Part shown: in pieces, positions 35,101 through 46,345 of the stretch
How positions within the stretch are numbered: position 1 is the first letter of the stretch
Layout of the letters: each line of letters begins with the position of its first letter
Assembly: GCA_036785705.1 (NCBI GenBank)
Contig: JAWUZG010000177.1
Span: forward strand, 868,001-932,000
DNA: 64,000 nt
DNA from: Acanthornis magna
Taxonomy: Eukaryota > Chordata > Aves > Passeriformes > Acanthizidae
Reading direction: 5' to 3'
The notes under the pieces: generated by a model
What the model saw: only the letters and a program-made list of their open reading frames with translations
What the model was told of the DNA's origin: nothing
The model's database searches: none
Translations under genes and position numbers: made by a program

Positions 35101-35659
35101 TGTCACCGAAAATTGGGAGAAATAAAAAACGCTCCAGCACTATATTTGAAGTGATAGAGAATCAGGCATTGCTTTATTTTCTGGCCAGGATGTGCCAAGG
35201 AGAGTATTCCAAAAGCACATGCTTTTACAGGATTTCCCCCCAAATTTTATACAGTCAAACCCATAGAGATGCATTGTCTCAAAGTTCATTGGTCCAGAGC
35301 TGAACAACCCTCAGTGTTCAGTTTCCATTGGATCCGAATCCTCTTACCTCCGATGTGAATTAGATCTTCATTTTTCAATGTTCTCCTCAGTCCTTTGCGG
35401 GGAGATGTCTCAGCTGTGTCAGAGGTGCTCTGGGGTGGATGTTTGGAGATGGCCACCGATGTTCCGTTGATGTTCCGTTGATGTTTTTTATCTTTTTGGT
35501 ATCTTTAGGCTGCTCCACTCTGTCCTGTGCTGAGCCCATCTCCTCAGAGTGATGCTCTATCTCCTAAAGAAACTAAAGAAAATTCCCTTCCCTAAAGCAA
35601 AGTCAAGTCAAGCCTAACCAGAGAGACAAAAAGTTAAAAGTTGTACAAAATTTCCAACA
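35101..35659 (-). mobile_element. Solo LTR, family A subfamily I (A6)
   Basis: Runs TGTCACCGAAAATTG to TTTCCAACA, 559 bp, with flanks AGTG and AATG (3 of 4). About 15 bp of the terminal U3 (the TTTAAACTGG segment) is missing compared with its relatives. Confidence 0.86.
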
Positions 35660-36112
35660 AATGAACCAAATCCACACCTCACTTACCCCGTGTCAGCCGT
35701 GCCCTGTAATTATGGGATAACAAACCTGACACATGCAGGAATATCAAGTGACGTTTCCCAGGGGCAGGAAATCGTTTTCCCATTGGCAAGAGCAGCCCTG
35801 GGTGTATTTGTGCTCTGCTTTGCAGCAGCTTGGTTAGGCTAATGAATGAAATGTGATTTGTAAGGATCACTTTGTGGACAGAAGCCAAGTGTCTGGGCAG
35901 GAGACATCAGCTGTCAGGAATTCCTCAGGTCAGGTTTGAGGATCAGGAGGTGTAAAAAAATGTCAGAAACAAATGGAACTACACAGGGAATGAATGAAAT
36001 TAGTTTGGAATAATGTCATTCTTGATGTTGAAGCAATTGGAGCAAATGCCTTCGCTCTTTGGAGGAGAGGAATGGGATCTTTAATGGAGGCACAGCATCC
36101 AATTTGTCCAAA

Positions 36113-36819
36113 TTTGCTGCCTCCAGTAGCACAGCACTGCTGCAAATCCATTTTCCTCATTAGCCTGGCCCAGCCCCTGGATGCCAAATGAGGTGGATGA
36201 TCCAAGGCAGTTCCAGACCCCACCTTTCATCTCTCTTTAAAGGCAACTTTTAAAAATCCCAATATTTATTAGGATTAACAGGGTTTTCCTTTCCCCGTCC
36301 CTATTTCTTTTATTGTTTTATATATTCCCTGTATTTATTCTCTGTCCTCAGTCCCCATCCCATTGCTCCAACATCTCTTCCCATGAACATCCCCATCATA
36401 GAGGGGATGTGGTTTGTGGAACTTATTTAAAATCCCAATATTAATTAGGATTATTAGGATTTTCCTTCCTCCTGTCCCTATTTCTGTGCAGTGCTGCCTG
36501 GGGACAATCCAGGGATCCCCAAGACCCCTGAGCAGGTGATGGATCTTCAGGAATGACAAAGGTTTCTTCCCCGAGCCCTTTCTCCCTCCTCCCTGATTTA
36601 TTTTCCGCATAGTCACTGCCCAGAAACCTTCTGTTCTCATTCTGCCATTTCTCCTTTTCCCTCACTTTTTCTCCTGTTTCTTCCCACTTTTTTTTTGCTG
36701 CCTCCAGTAGCACAGCGCTGCTGCAAATCCGCTTTCCTCATTAGCCTGGCCCAGCCCCTGGATGCCAAATGAGGCAGATGATCCACGGCAGTTCCAGATC
36801 CCACCTTCCATCTCTCTTT
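36113..36819. repeat. P-Q-P' duplication with copied insert
   Basis: P (36113-36238) and P' (36695-36819) are near-identical (GCTGCCTCCAGTAGCACAGC ... CATCTCTCTTT). Between them, Q (36239-36694) is a copy of about 31890-32330, including part of the ~190-bp array and its unique tail (CTGTGCAGTGCTGCCTGGGG). Confidence 0.88.
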
Positions 36820-37284
36820 CCTCTGAAAGCTGATTCTGTTTCCCCCAAACACCTCCTGCAAACATCCCTCCCTGTAAAAGGAGTCCACTGAGCCTCCTCT
36901 CAGCCCCTCGGAGGAACAGTCAAATCCTGGGGGTGTTTCCCTGCCTTAAATTCCTTCATGTCAGAAACTTCCAGTCATTTTTTGGTTTCAGCTCTGGCTC
37001 TGCAGCCAAGGTGTGAATTTATTAATGATGTGAGCCTGGAGCACAGCTGGGCCTTTGATCACTGCTCCTTGCCTTCCGAAATGGCAAGATCGGTGTGCCC
37101 CAACTGAGATCAGTGCTTCAGCCAATTTGCTAATGAAGGTGATTAGCTTGGGATTCTGTGTGGGTTAAAGTCACCTGGTGTGATTTGGAATCTCGACCTC
37201 AGAAATGCAGAATTGTTTCCCTGGAGCTCTTTCTGAACAAGATCTTTGTGTTCCTGTGCAGAGCCCTGGAGCTGAGCCCCACCA

Positions 37285-37391
37285 GCACCATTATGGGATC
37301 ACAGAGCCACGGGATGGGTTGGGCTGGTGGGAATCTTAAAATTCATCCCATGCCACCCCTGCCATGGCAGGGACACCTCCCACTGTCCCAG
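37285..37391 (-). mobile_element. CR1 3' fragment, left part, split by LTR D
   Basis: TATGGGATCACAGAGCCACGG through CCTCCCACTGTCCCAG. Confidence 0.8.
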
Positions 37392-37897
37392 TGTTCTACA
37401 TTAGAGTCAAAATAGATTGACGGGAGCCAAGCCAATTAAGATAATTTGGTTTATTAAGCAAGCTACAGCAAGCAAAACAGCGCTGGGCGACCGGGGAGTC
37501 TCCGCTCTGCCAACAGTTCGCGCCCACCCCTTCTAATGTCTCTGGTTTTATATCCTCCTTGTTCCAGTACACGTATATCTTCCGGGAGGACTCTGCGTCT
37601 GCACAGTTTGTTGCTAGGGGGGCTTTTTCTGCTTTCTGGTGGTCGTGAGGCTGAAGGCCGTAGTCTTCCTCGGGGGGGCTCATACATTGCTTACTTCACT
37701 GGACATAGGTCATCCTGAACTTACTTCCTTACCTGTTCCCTCTGTTCTTGCTTAGACACCTATTTTTCTTGGCCTTGCTTAGCTTTTTGTTCAGCCTTGC
37801 TTAGACAAGACTTGTGAGCTTCCTGACTCAGTTTTAACTATTTATTCCCTGGCTTAAGCAAGATTTGATTAACAAACACACACGGTTATTTATTACA
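37392..37897 (-). mobile_element. Solo LTR, family D, nested in CR1
   Basis: Runs TGTTCTACATTAG to GTTATTTATTACA, 506 bp, with flanks CCAG and GCAG (3 of 4). The minus strand has GGATATAAA (37547-37555) and AATAAA (37450-37455), about 97 bp apart. It interrupts a minus-strand CR1, which resumes at GGTGCTCCAAGCC. Confidence 0.85.
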
Positions 37898-37980
37898 GCA
37901 GGTGCTCCAAGCCCTGTCCAGCCTGGCCTGGGACACTGCAGGGATCCAGGGGCAGCCACAGCTGCTCTGGGAAACCTGAG
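37898..37980 (-). mobile_element. CR1 3' fragment, right part, split by LTR D
   Basis: Resumes at GCAGGTGCTCCAAGCC and runs to AGCTGCTCTGGGA. Confidence 0.8.
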
Positions 37981-38204
37981 TTTTCCCCTCTGTGGTGTCA
38001 CATGCCCAGGGCTGGTGAGAAGGGAAATTCTTTGTGCTCCCCTTGCTCCGCTGAGGTGTGGGACTCCTTACCCAGCTGTCCTGAGGAATCTGTGCTGTCC
38101 CTGCTCTTCTCTCCTAATTTCCATGGGACTGAGTGTGGGTGAAACCAAATTCTTGTGCCCAGGTGGGGAAGAGGCCAATGGTCCTGAGCTGTGCTGGCCC
38201 TGCT

Positions 38205-38668
38205 GAGAGACCCCCAGAATCCTGGGGCAGCTCTGGAGAGCCCTGAGGGGCTGGGGCATGTCCAGGGCAGGGACAGAGCTGGGGAGGGTCTGGAGAATTC
38301 CTGAGGGAGCTGGGAAAGGGCTCAGCCTGGAGCAAAGGGGATCAGGGGGACCTTGTGGCTCTGCACAGCTCCTGACAGGAGGGGACAGCCGGGGGGGTCA
38401 GGCTGTGCTCCAGGGAACAGCGACAGGAGGAGAGGGAACAGCCTCAGGCTGGGCTGGGGACAATATTTGGGAACTTCCCTCTCCAAAAAGGCTGTCCATC
38501 CCTGGCACAGCTGCCCAGGGCAGGGGTGGAGTCCCCATCCCTGCAGGGATTTCAGAGCCCTGTGGATGTGGCACTTGGGGACATGGTGGCCTCAGAAGTG
38601 CTGGGTGTGGTTGGAGTCAATGACCTCAGAGGATTTTTCCAACCTGAATGATTCTGTGATTGTTCCAT
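38205..38668 (+). mobile_element. CR1 LINE 3' fragment, older type
   Basis: Contains AACAGCGACAGGAGGAGAGG, AGCTGCCCAGGGCAGGGG, GTGGATGTGGCACTTGGGG and the end TTTTCCAACCTGAATGATTC, the order of a CR1 3' region. Confidence 0.85.
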
Positions 38669-39382
38669 CCAAATTCTCAGGTCAGGTTATAAGGTATGGA
38701 AATCATTTGGGATCTGTGTTCTTCTACTCCATCTGGTGTGTTTCAGGCTCTTATCAACAGTTTTGGGTACAGGACTGAAATGTGAAAAAAAGGGTTCCTT
38801 GCTGAAAGGATGAAGTTGATGTTGAGTGGGGCAGATGAATTGGTGCTCTGCCAGAGATTCCCAAAGTGACGCTGTCTTGTTTCCTGCTGTTCAGTGGAAA
38901 TGGTCTGGGAATGTGGAGAGAGCAGGGCTGTCCACAGAACTCTGTTTCCCCAAATATTTTTATGGACTGAGGTTATGGAATGTTTCCCTGACCCTCCTGG
39001 CCTTTTCTCCATGCTGGATGGTAGAAAATCCAACTGCTGTGAGAGGACAGCCAGAATCACTCACCCCACTGCCCTGGTGGGTCACAGGGCTGGAGTGGCC
39101 AACTGAGGTGTCCATCCAGGACATGTGAACGTCCCCAGCTTCTCCTGGAGCTCCACCAAGCCCTGTCTCTCCCGCACTGCCTCCAGGTGGGCTCTGCAGT
39201 TACAATTTTAATTCGGATTTTTTTTGCCGTGGTGTTTTTAGGCTGTAGCTGGTTGGCCATTCCTCATCCCCATCCAGAGCCTCAGGACTCAGTGGGATGA
39301 CAATGAGGGACTGTGCCGTGGGTGTGCTGATCTGATGGGATGTCAGCACGAGGCAAACAGGACTAATTAGAGTGACAGGCAC

Positions 39383-39868
39383 TGATTGGCCCCAAGGGCC
39401 CAGAGCCCCTCCAGAGGCACAGTCAGAGCAGTGGGGATTTGCTTTATTCGGCGCCGCCTGTGGGGATTCACTCCTCCAAACACACACACCCGGCACTGCC
39501 AACACACAACATTCTGGTGACACTCATGAATATTCATCACATTCCCCAGGATGGGAGTGGTTCTACAAATCATTTCTCAGCAATCATTAATATCATTAGC
39601 TGTGTGCCACGCATGCGCTGTGTGTCCTGGTGGTCTCTGGGGTCTTCTCGTGATGAAGATCTGTAGTCTCCATCACAGTGCACTTTTCCCCTTTCTCTCT
39701 GCAGCATGGGCAGTCCTTGGTGGGTGATTCAGGGTTTCTGTGCTGGCCTCAAACAGATTCTTGTCCCTCTTGTCTTGACAAGATCAAGGCAATCCTGTTT
39801 TTCTCGGTTTAGAATTCACATATTCTGTCTCTCAGTAGTTGAGTTATCTACTGACCACTCCTTTCTCA
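39383..39868 (-). mobile_element. Solo LTR, family B (B5)
   Basis: Runs TGATTGGCCCCAAGG to CTCCTTTCTCA, 486 bp, with a perfect GCAC duplication (39379-39382, 39869-39872). The octamer is mutated to CTACAAAT. Confidence 0.9.
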
Positions 39869-39872
39869 GCAC

Positions 39873-41399
39873 AGAGACAATCCTTGGGCTGTTCGCTCTC
39901 TGACTGGCGAAAACAGGAGCAGAGAGCAAAGCTCATCCAATCCTGTCTCTCATCCCAGGCTCACAAAACCCACACCAAATCCAGGGCTTCGGAACCTCTG
40001 CCTGCTCCCCATTGTTCCCCCAAAGCCATCCCAGCGTTCCCATCCAAACCAGGATCACACACTCTGCTAACCCCCGGTGCCCATTCGTAAAGCTGTCACT
40101 GCTGCTCCTCTATTAATAAAGCAATTGGAGAGATTTCTCCTCAGCATATGTTGCTTTTTAATGGGGCCAGATTGAGAGCCGGGGGGGTTGGAGCACGAAG
40201 GATGAGCCACCAGATCCGACTGAAGAAAATAACAAATTAATAATAAATTAATTTCTACGGAGCTGTTGCGCTCAAGAGGAAATGCGAATTTGTGGGGGGT
40301 ATCATTACATTGCAGTGGTGGTCAACAAAGTGAATGTAATAGGACATTAAAGAAAATGGGATTTAATAATAGGCAAAGCTAAAGTTAGTGAAGTTCATCT
40401 CTCAGATCACTTGGTTAATAGGGTGACATTATGTGGTGGCTCTGTTAACATAATTATTGCTGTGATTCCCAAGTGTTTTACACACGTTTAATGCTACCTC
40501 ACAATATTTCTCTGTTCGGGGAGGAATTCCTGTGGAATCGTCAGGATTGTTTAAAATTACAATGCTTTTTAAGCAGGGCTGAGTTCATTTTCTGCCTTGC
40601 ACAAAGCAAAGGAATAGAGAAATGGTGTTAGCTGTTGGGGGAAATAAAGCATTGCTTTTGCTTTCATTGAACTTTAGAAAAGAAAAAATGGTGGAATCCT
40701 ACAGGTTTGGCTTCGTGCCCTGGGTTCACATCAAATAAGAACATCCCAGACCTTTGGAGAGAGAGGTTGATGGAGTGGTTGGGGTATTTATCTTCTGTAG
40801 GATTGGATTTAAATTACAAATGGATCGACAAATGGAGGGTAATTCAGTTCAGTGGTCATTTTGGGTTATCATCTCCATCTCGGAGCAATCTTGTCACGTG
40901 GAGGCAACTTGGCTCAACTTCAGTCTGGTTTTGGGCTGGAAATTCAGGGATTTGAGGATGGGAGAGGAGAAATTTGGGACAGAAAAGCAGAGAGGTGGAT
41001 GGAATAGAGGCTGGGTTTGCTCAGTTCTGTATTACCTGAAGATATATCGATTATTAATTTATTTTATTGGTGACCAAACTGGATTTGAGGCTGAAGGGGA
41101 AGCCTGGTGCTATGCTGAGCTGCACATCCCAGCTCTGCTCCCCTGGAAAAGCAACATTTTCCATTTCCCTATTCGCTGGATGTGCACAGTTGGGTTTTTT
41201 GGTATAATCCCATCCTCTCCTGCAGTTGGATCATCTCTTACTTTACAAACATTCAGAAATGGGGAAACTCAGCCTCTGTGTACCTGCACAACCCCAAAAA
41301 TATCCTTCATAAATGAGGAAGAGACAAAACTGTAGTTGCACTATTTTAAAATCTTTCTCTTCTTTCTCATGGAGAATAGAGATAAGTTGCATTCTTGTG
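39873..41399. other. Unassigned intron, possible conserved element at 40220-40460
   Basis: No repeat recognised. The 193-residue frame at 40754-41335 lacks similarity to any protein I know. The 40220-40460 part is low in repeats and rich in TTAAT words. Confidence 0.4.
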
Positions 41400-41616
41400 C
41401 TTTCTAATCTCTTTGTTTTGGTACTGGATGCTCTAGCGTTGTAACCAATCATTACAGGGGGTGGAAAAACTATCGACCAATAATTATTAGATCATTAATG
41501 AATATATAAAGAAGTTCTTGTAAATAAAGTTCCTCTTTTCGCCATCTTGGTGCTGCCTGCCTGACTTCCCTGCGAGCTTCCGCGAATCCCCACGAATATC
41601 AGAAAATCAGAGCAAC
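41400..41616 (+). mobile_element. Probable LTR promoter and U5 remnant, ends unclear
   Basis: The plus strand has two CCAAT boxes (about 41445 and 41476), ATATATAAAG (41502-41511) and AATAAA (41523-41528), the same close TATA-to-poly(A) spacing as LTR H. A CGCCATCTTGG-containing U5-like stretch follows. No target duplication was found. It would be one of four sense-oriented LTRs. Confidence 0.5.
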
Positions 41617-41764
41617 ACGAAACCTTTCTCCCGCAGGTTTCCTCCATCCAGGTTTGCGTTTTAAGGAACCCATGCCTGCTCTAAGCAGGTTCATGGCATA
41701 GAGGGAATAAAACTGCTCTGTTTGTTCTCCGGGTGATCTCAGAGGCCTTGTAGGGTGCTTAGGG

Positions 41765-41840
41765 TGTCACCAAAACTGCGGGAAAAACCAAAACCCCCCA
41801 ACAACATTTTTAATGTTAGAGAGCCAAGGCATTTTCCACA
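41765..41840 (-). mobile_element. Family A LTR with large internal deletion (A7)
   Basis: Only 76 bp remain: the first ~65 bp of a subfamily II LTR (TGTCACCAAAACTG...) fused near GGCATT directly to the last bases (TTTTCCACA). Both termini survive while about 500 bp, including TATA and CCAAT, are gone. Flanks AGGG and TCCT do not match, so the right end is tentative. Confidence 0.65.
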
Positions 41841-43069
41841 TCCTGGAGCTCTCGATCTGATTAATTCTGCCTCTACATCTCCTGGTCCCAAATCCGAGCC
41901 AATATTCCCCTCTGGAGACATCAGAAGAAATTGCACCTTGAGATAGTCCCATTACATGAGAAATTTGTGTCCTTCAGGTGGCAGCTGAGCATTAAAGACA
42001 CAATATTTTTAGCGCCAGTCGAGAGCTAAATTTTAATTTAATTTTTTTTTTCTTCAGAGTGTTTGTGGTGTTTGCAGGACCTCAGAGACAACGAAACACT
42101 GATTTTTTTCTATCACACCTGCATGGGAAGGAGGCATTTCTTCCCTCAATCTCATGGATGAGCAACCACAACACAGAAATCGATTCTTTAAATCTTGTAT
42201 TTTTTCAGCCGCTGTTAAAAAAGAGAAGTCCTGGACTCTTTCATCTTCTGGCACTAAAGCTCTCAGCTCTGTGGGGACACAGAAGCCTTTTCACAGTAAC
42301 CAAAAGAATTATCTCGAGGAGTTGAGCTTTTTTATGGTTTGGGAATTGGTGTTTGGAGAGGGGAGGGACTGAAGGGATGAGGATTGACAGAAGAATTTCA
42401 TCGTTTGCCCCAAACAGCCCAAAAATCTCAGCTTGGGGTTGTGAGCACGAGTCTGGTGATGCTGCCAGGTACCTGTAAAATTAATATTTTAGTGAAAACT
42501 GCCCCAAATGTTCAGTTTGCTTTAGCAGCAGCCATTCCTCTGGTTGGCACCTTCCTGGATGTTTTCTAGGCTATTTAATATTTCAAAATAGCAGAAAATT
42601 CGTGCTTTTTATCAGATATTTGGTGATTTTTTTTACTCTGGTTTTGTTAATATTTAAAATGCACTTATAACGAAACCTCTTTTGAGTCTCGCAGAGCTGT
42701 TTACGCTTCTTTTTGTGATAATTCTAATTTTAATCTCATTTTTGGGTCCCCTAGAAAGGATCTCAAACCTTTATTCCTCTCTTTGTACAGAATCAGCTCT
42801 GTTACCTTGAACACAGCCACGATATTTACCAGCAATGTGTAAAAACATCAATCCTGGGGTGGCTGATCCTGGGGTGGACCAAAATAATTCCCTGCAGTGA
42901 TGTTTCTAGGCAAAATATTGTGATTTCTGTTACTTTAGGACCTGTCTGGTTGGTCTGCAGTGGCAAATGATCCATTTGTGTGCTGCAGTGAATTTTTAAT
43001 ATTGAATTGTATTTATTGTATTTAGTACGAGTGCAGTGATGAGGATCTTGTGGTCTGGGACCATCTCTG

Positions 43070-43369
43070 AGCCTCCAGGAGAGCTGCAGAGGGACTGGGG
43101 ACAAGGGCTGGAGGGACAGGAGCCAGGGAATGGCTTCAAAATGGAAAAAGGGAGATTTGGATGGGATCTTGGGAAGGAATTCCTGGCTGGGCTGGAATTG
43201 CCAGAGCAGCTGTGGCTGCCCCTGGATCCCTGCAGTGTCCCAGGCCAGGCTGGACAGGGCTTGGAGCAGCCTGGGACAGTGGCAGGTGTCCCTGCCAGGG
43301 CAGGGGTGGCACTGGGTGGCCTTTGGGGTCCCTTCCCACCCCATTCCTTCCATGATTCCATTGTCCCTC
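43070..43369 (+). mobile_element. CR1 LINE 3' fragment adjoining LTR A8
   Basis: CTCCAGGAGAGCTGCAGAGG through the core to CCATTCCTTCCATGATTCC; LTR A8 begins next to its 3' end. Confidence 0.85.
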
Positions 43370-43939
43370 TGTCACCAAAACTGTGGGAAAAACAAAAACC
43401 CTCCAACAACATTTTTAATGTTAGAGAGTCAAGGCATTACTTTATTATCTGGCCAGGATGTTGTTCTGGCCAGGGTGTGCCACAGAAATCATCTCATCCA
43501 CACACAGCCTGGGTGTGCAGAGAGAATCATTCCATGATGCACAGATTTTACAGGATTTTCCCCCAAATTTTATACAGTCAAACCCACAGAGATGCATTGT
43601 TTCAAAGTTCATTGGTCCAGAGCTGAGCAACCCTCAGTGTTCAGTTTTCTATTGGATCCGAATCTCCTTGCTCTGATATTAATTACGTCCTCTTTCTCAT
43701 CTCTCTTTTCCCAGATCAGGTGTCTCTGACGTGCAGGGCTGAGGTTTGGAGCTGATGTTCCATTCATGGCCACTGCTAGCCCTTCTCTTTTGGGCTGCTG
43801 CCAGGTCTGAGTTCATCACACCTCACCTGGCACAACAATGCCCTGGAAAGAAACTTAAAATTCCTTTTCCCGGCGTAAAGACAAACAAAGCCTTTGACTA
43901 AAGCTATACAAAATTTTTAAACTGGTATATTTTCCAACA
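43370..43939 (-). mobile_element. Solo LTR, family A subfamily II (A8), variant U3
   Basis: Runs TGTCACCAAAACTG to TTTTCCAACA with a perfect CCTC duplication (43366-43369, 43940-43943). The U3 interval at about 43670-43810 differs from every other A copy here, while both ends are typical. It sits directly against the 3' end of a plus-strand CR1. Confidence 0.9.
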
Positions 43940-44147
43940 CCTCTCCCAGAATTCCCTGGTGGCTTTCCGAGTGTGCAGTGGACACTGTGGGATATTCCAT
44001 GTGTGTCCCTCTTGGTTTTAACACATCCTCAAACTCCGCAGAACTCACAGTCCTGAGTATTTTATCCTTCATTTCCTTCAGTCCGAACAACCAGCTTGGA
44101 ATTTTCCCTTCTGTGGGCAGCCAGGATCCAGTTCAAAGGATTTCTGA

Positions 44148-44204
44148 TATTTCCTTAATATTTCCTTAATATTTCCTTAATATTTCCTTAATATTTCCTT
44201 CCTT
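44148..44204 (+). repeat. 11-bp tandem repeat (TTCCTTAATAT)
   Basis: About five perfect units between 44148 and 44204. Confidence 0.93.
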
Positions 44205-45071
44205 CGCGGAAGCTCCCCAAAAGGTTCATCCCAGGACCTTGGATGTTTCATGACTCAGGCAGAGGGAAGAGAACAAAACTGAACTGAGCTGAAATGTAAA
44301 TTTGGGCTGAATGTCAGAAAAAATTTTCTTAATCACGTTCTGGAATATTTTTTTTTTTCCCCTGTCATTCATTTGTTGGAGGAGGGAATTTCAGATATGA
44401 TTACCATCATCATTAAGGCAAGGAGTCATTGATGCTCTGCACTTTCAGTGTCTTCAGTTTCTTTTAATGATGTTTCAGAAGACATCTGAGAACGAGGAGT
44501 CAGAAGAAAGCCTCGGAAAGGCAGGAGTTGTAGGTTTCTAAATCAATCCACGGAGCTTTTTTAGCTTTTACGCTTTTTATCCCACACTTTCAGCTTAGGT
44601 AAGACACTGCTCACAGCCAATTAAGTTGTGAGTTAGAATGAATTAAATTTTCTGAAATGAGGTGCTTTTTTTTTTTTTTTTCTTTTTTAATCCAAATGAC
44701 TGTCATTTACCAAAAGCTACTTCATTTTCCTGAAAGTGCTTTTCTGTCTAAGGGGAATGCTTAATTGCAGCCACAAATCACCTCAAATGCTTTCATAGGA
44801 GGATAAAACAAGTTCGAAATTCTGCATCATTTTGAAAATGCAGGTCCTGAATTCAGGATAAGATGCAAATATATCTTTTTTTTTCCCTCCTGGCTGCTCT
44901 GTTCAAGAGCTCCATCCTCACCGTGTCATCTCTTTAAAGTGTCCTTCAGAGCAGGGACATTCCTATGAGCGTTTTTTAGGATTTCAGGCAATTCCCAGGA
45001 ATATCTTCCTCCAGTGACCATGATCCAGAATCTGGTGACACACCTCGATCTGAATTTTTATTTTTTGCCCT

Positions 45072-45165
45072 GGGTTGGAATTGCCAGAGCAGCTGTGGCT
45101 GCCCCTGGATCCCTGCAGTGTCCCAGGCCAGGCTGGACAGGGCTTGGAGCAGCCTGGGATTCCCT
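45072..45165 (+). mobile_element. CR1 core fragment
   Basis: GGAATTGCCAGAGCAGCTGTG through TTGGAGCAGCCTGGGA. It forms an inverted pair with the next CR1. Confidence 0.8.
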
Positions 45166-45267
45166 GGATGGGAATTTTCATCACATTCTTTGTTAAATTT
45201 GAAATAAATTTGTGCTCCAGACTGGGCTTCACTGCAAGGAGAAGCTTTCTTAGAAAGATTTCATAAA

Positions 45268-45425
45268 CTCATGGAATGTTTTGGGTTGGGAGGGACCTTA
45301 GGATCACCCAGTGCCACCCCTGCCCTGGCAGGGACACCTGCCACTGTCCCAGGCTGCTCCAAGCCCTGTCCAGCCTGGCCTGGGACACTGCAGGGATCCA
45401 GGGGCAGCCACAGCTGCTCTGAGCA
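45268..45425 (-). mobile_element. CR1 3' fragment
   Basis: TTTTGGGTTGGGAGGGACC through the core to CACAGCTGCTCTGAG, inverted relative to 45072-45165. Confidence 0.85.
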
Positions 45426-45614
45426 ATGCTCAGTTCTCTTAAATACATAAAATTCATCTTTTCCGTTGTTAGTCTGTTCTTAATGGAATCATCCACAGGA
45501 ATTGGTTCCTCAGAAGGGAAGTGTCTCCTCTGGAGTGCAGAACACGGAGGGAGGAAATGAAGGACAATGAAGCAGATTCCATGGAAGTGTTTCAGACTAG
45601 GGTTAGTGGAAAAG

Positions 45615-45682
45615 AATAGAATCATGTAATCTTTGAGGCAGGGAAAGATTTCTAGGATTGACAAATCCAGGCATTGTTCCCA
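45615..45682 (-). mobile_element. Old CR1 3' end, left part, split by LTR B6
   Basis: AATAGAATCATGTAATCTTTG and GGGAAAGATTTCTAGGATTG resemble the reverse of a chicken-type CR1 tail. Confidence 0.65.
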
Positions 45683-46173
45683 TGATTGGCCCCACAAGGC
45701 CCAGAGCCCTCCAGAGCCACAGTCAGAGCAGTGGGGATTTGCTTTATTCGGCGCCGCCTGTGGGGATTCACTCCTCCAAACACACACACCCGGCACTGCC
45801 AACACACAATATTATGGTGACACTCATGAATATTCATCACATTCCCCGGGATGGGAGTGGTTCTGCAAATCATTTCTCAGCAATCATTAATATCATTAGC
45901 TGTGTGCCACGCATGCGCTGTGTGTCCTGGTGGTCTTTGGGGTCTTCTCGTGATGAAGATCTGTAGTCTCCATCACAGTGCACTTTTCCCCTTTCTCTCT
46001 GGAGCATGGGCAGTCCTTGGTGGGTGATTCAGGGTTTCTGTGCTGGCCTCCAACAGATTCTTGTCCCTCTTGTCTTGACAAGATCAAGGCAATCCTGTTT
46101 TTCTAGGGTTAGAATTCACATATTCTGTCTCTCAATGGTTCACTTGAGTTACCTATTGACCACTCCTTTCTCA
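45683..46173 (-). mobile_element. Solo LTR, family B (B6), nested in an old CR1
   Basis: Runs TGATTGGCCCCACAAGG to CTCCTTTCTCA, 491 bp, with flanks CCCA and GCCA (3 of 4). The sequences on both sides (45615-45682 and 46174-46345) join into one minus-strand CR1. Confidence 0.88.
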
Positions 46174-46345
46174 GCCACTAAACCGTGTCCTCAAGTGCCA
46201 CATCCATGTTTCCTCTCAGGGATGGTGACTCCAACCTTCCCTCAGCCTGCTCCACTTCCTGACCACTTCTCATGGAAGACATTTTTCCTAATATCCAACC
46301 TAAACCTCCCTTGGCACAACTTGACACTTGACTGTCGCATGTCTC
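46174..46345 (-). mobile_element. Old CR1, right part, split by LTR B6
   Basis: GCCACTAAACCGTGTCCTC, AGTGCCACATCC and TTTTTCCTAATATCCAACC follow the chicken-type CR1 order on the minus strand. Confidence 0.8.

Noticed and set aside
40754..41335. 193-residue plus-strand frame
   Set aside because: No recognisable domain or splice context, and AT-rich codon use unlike the EXOC4 exon.
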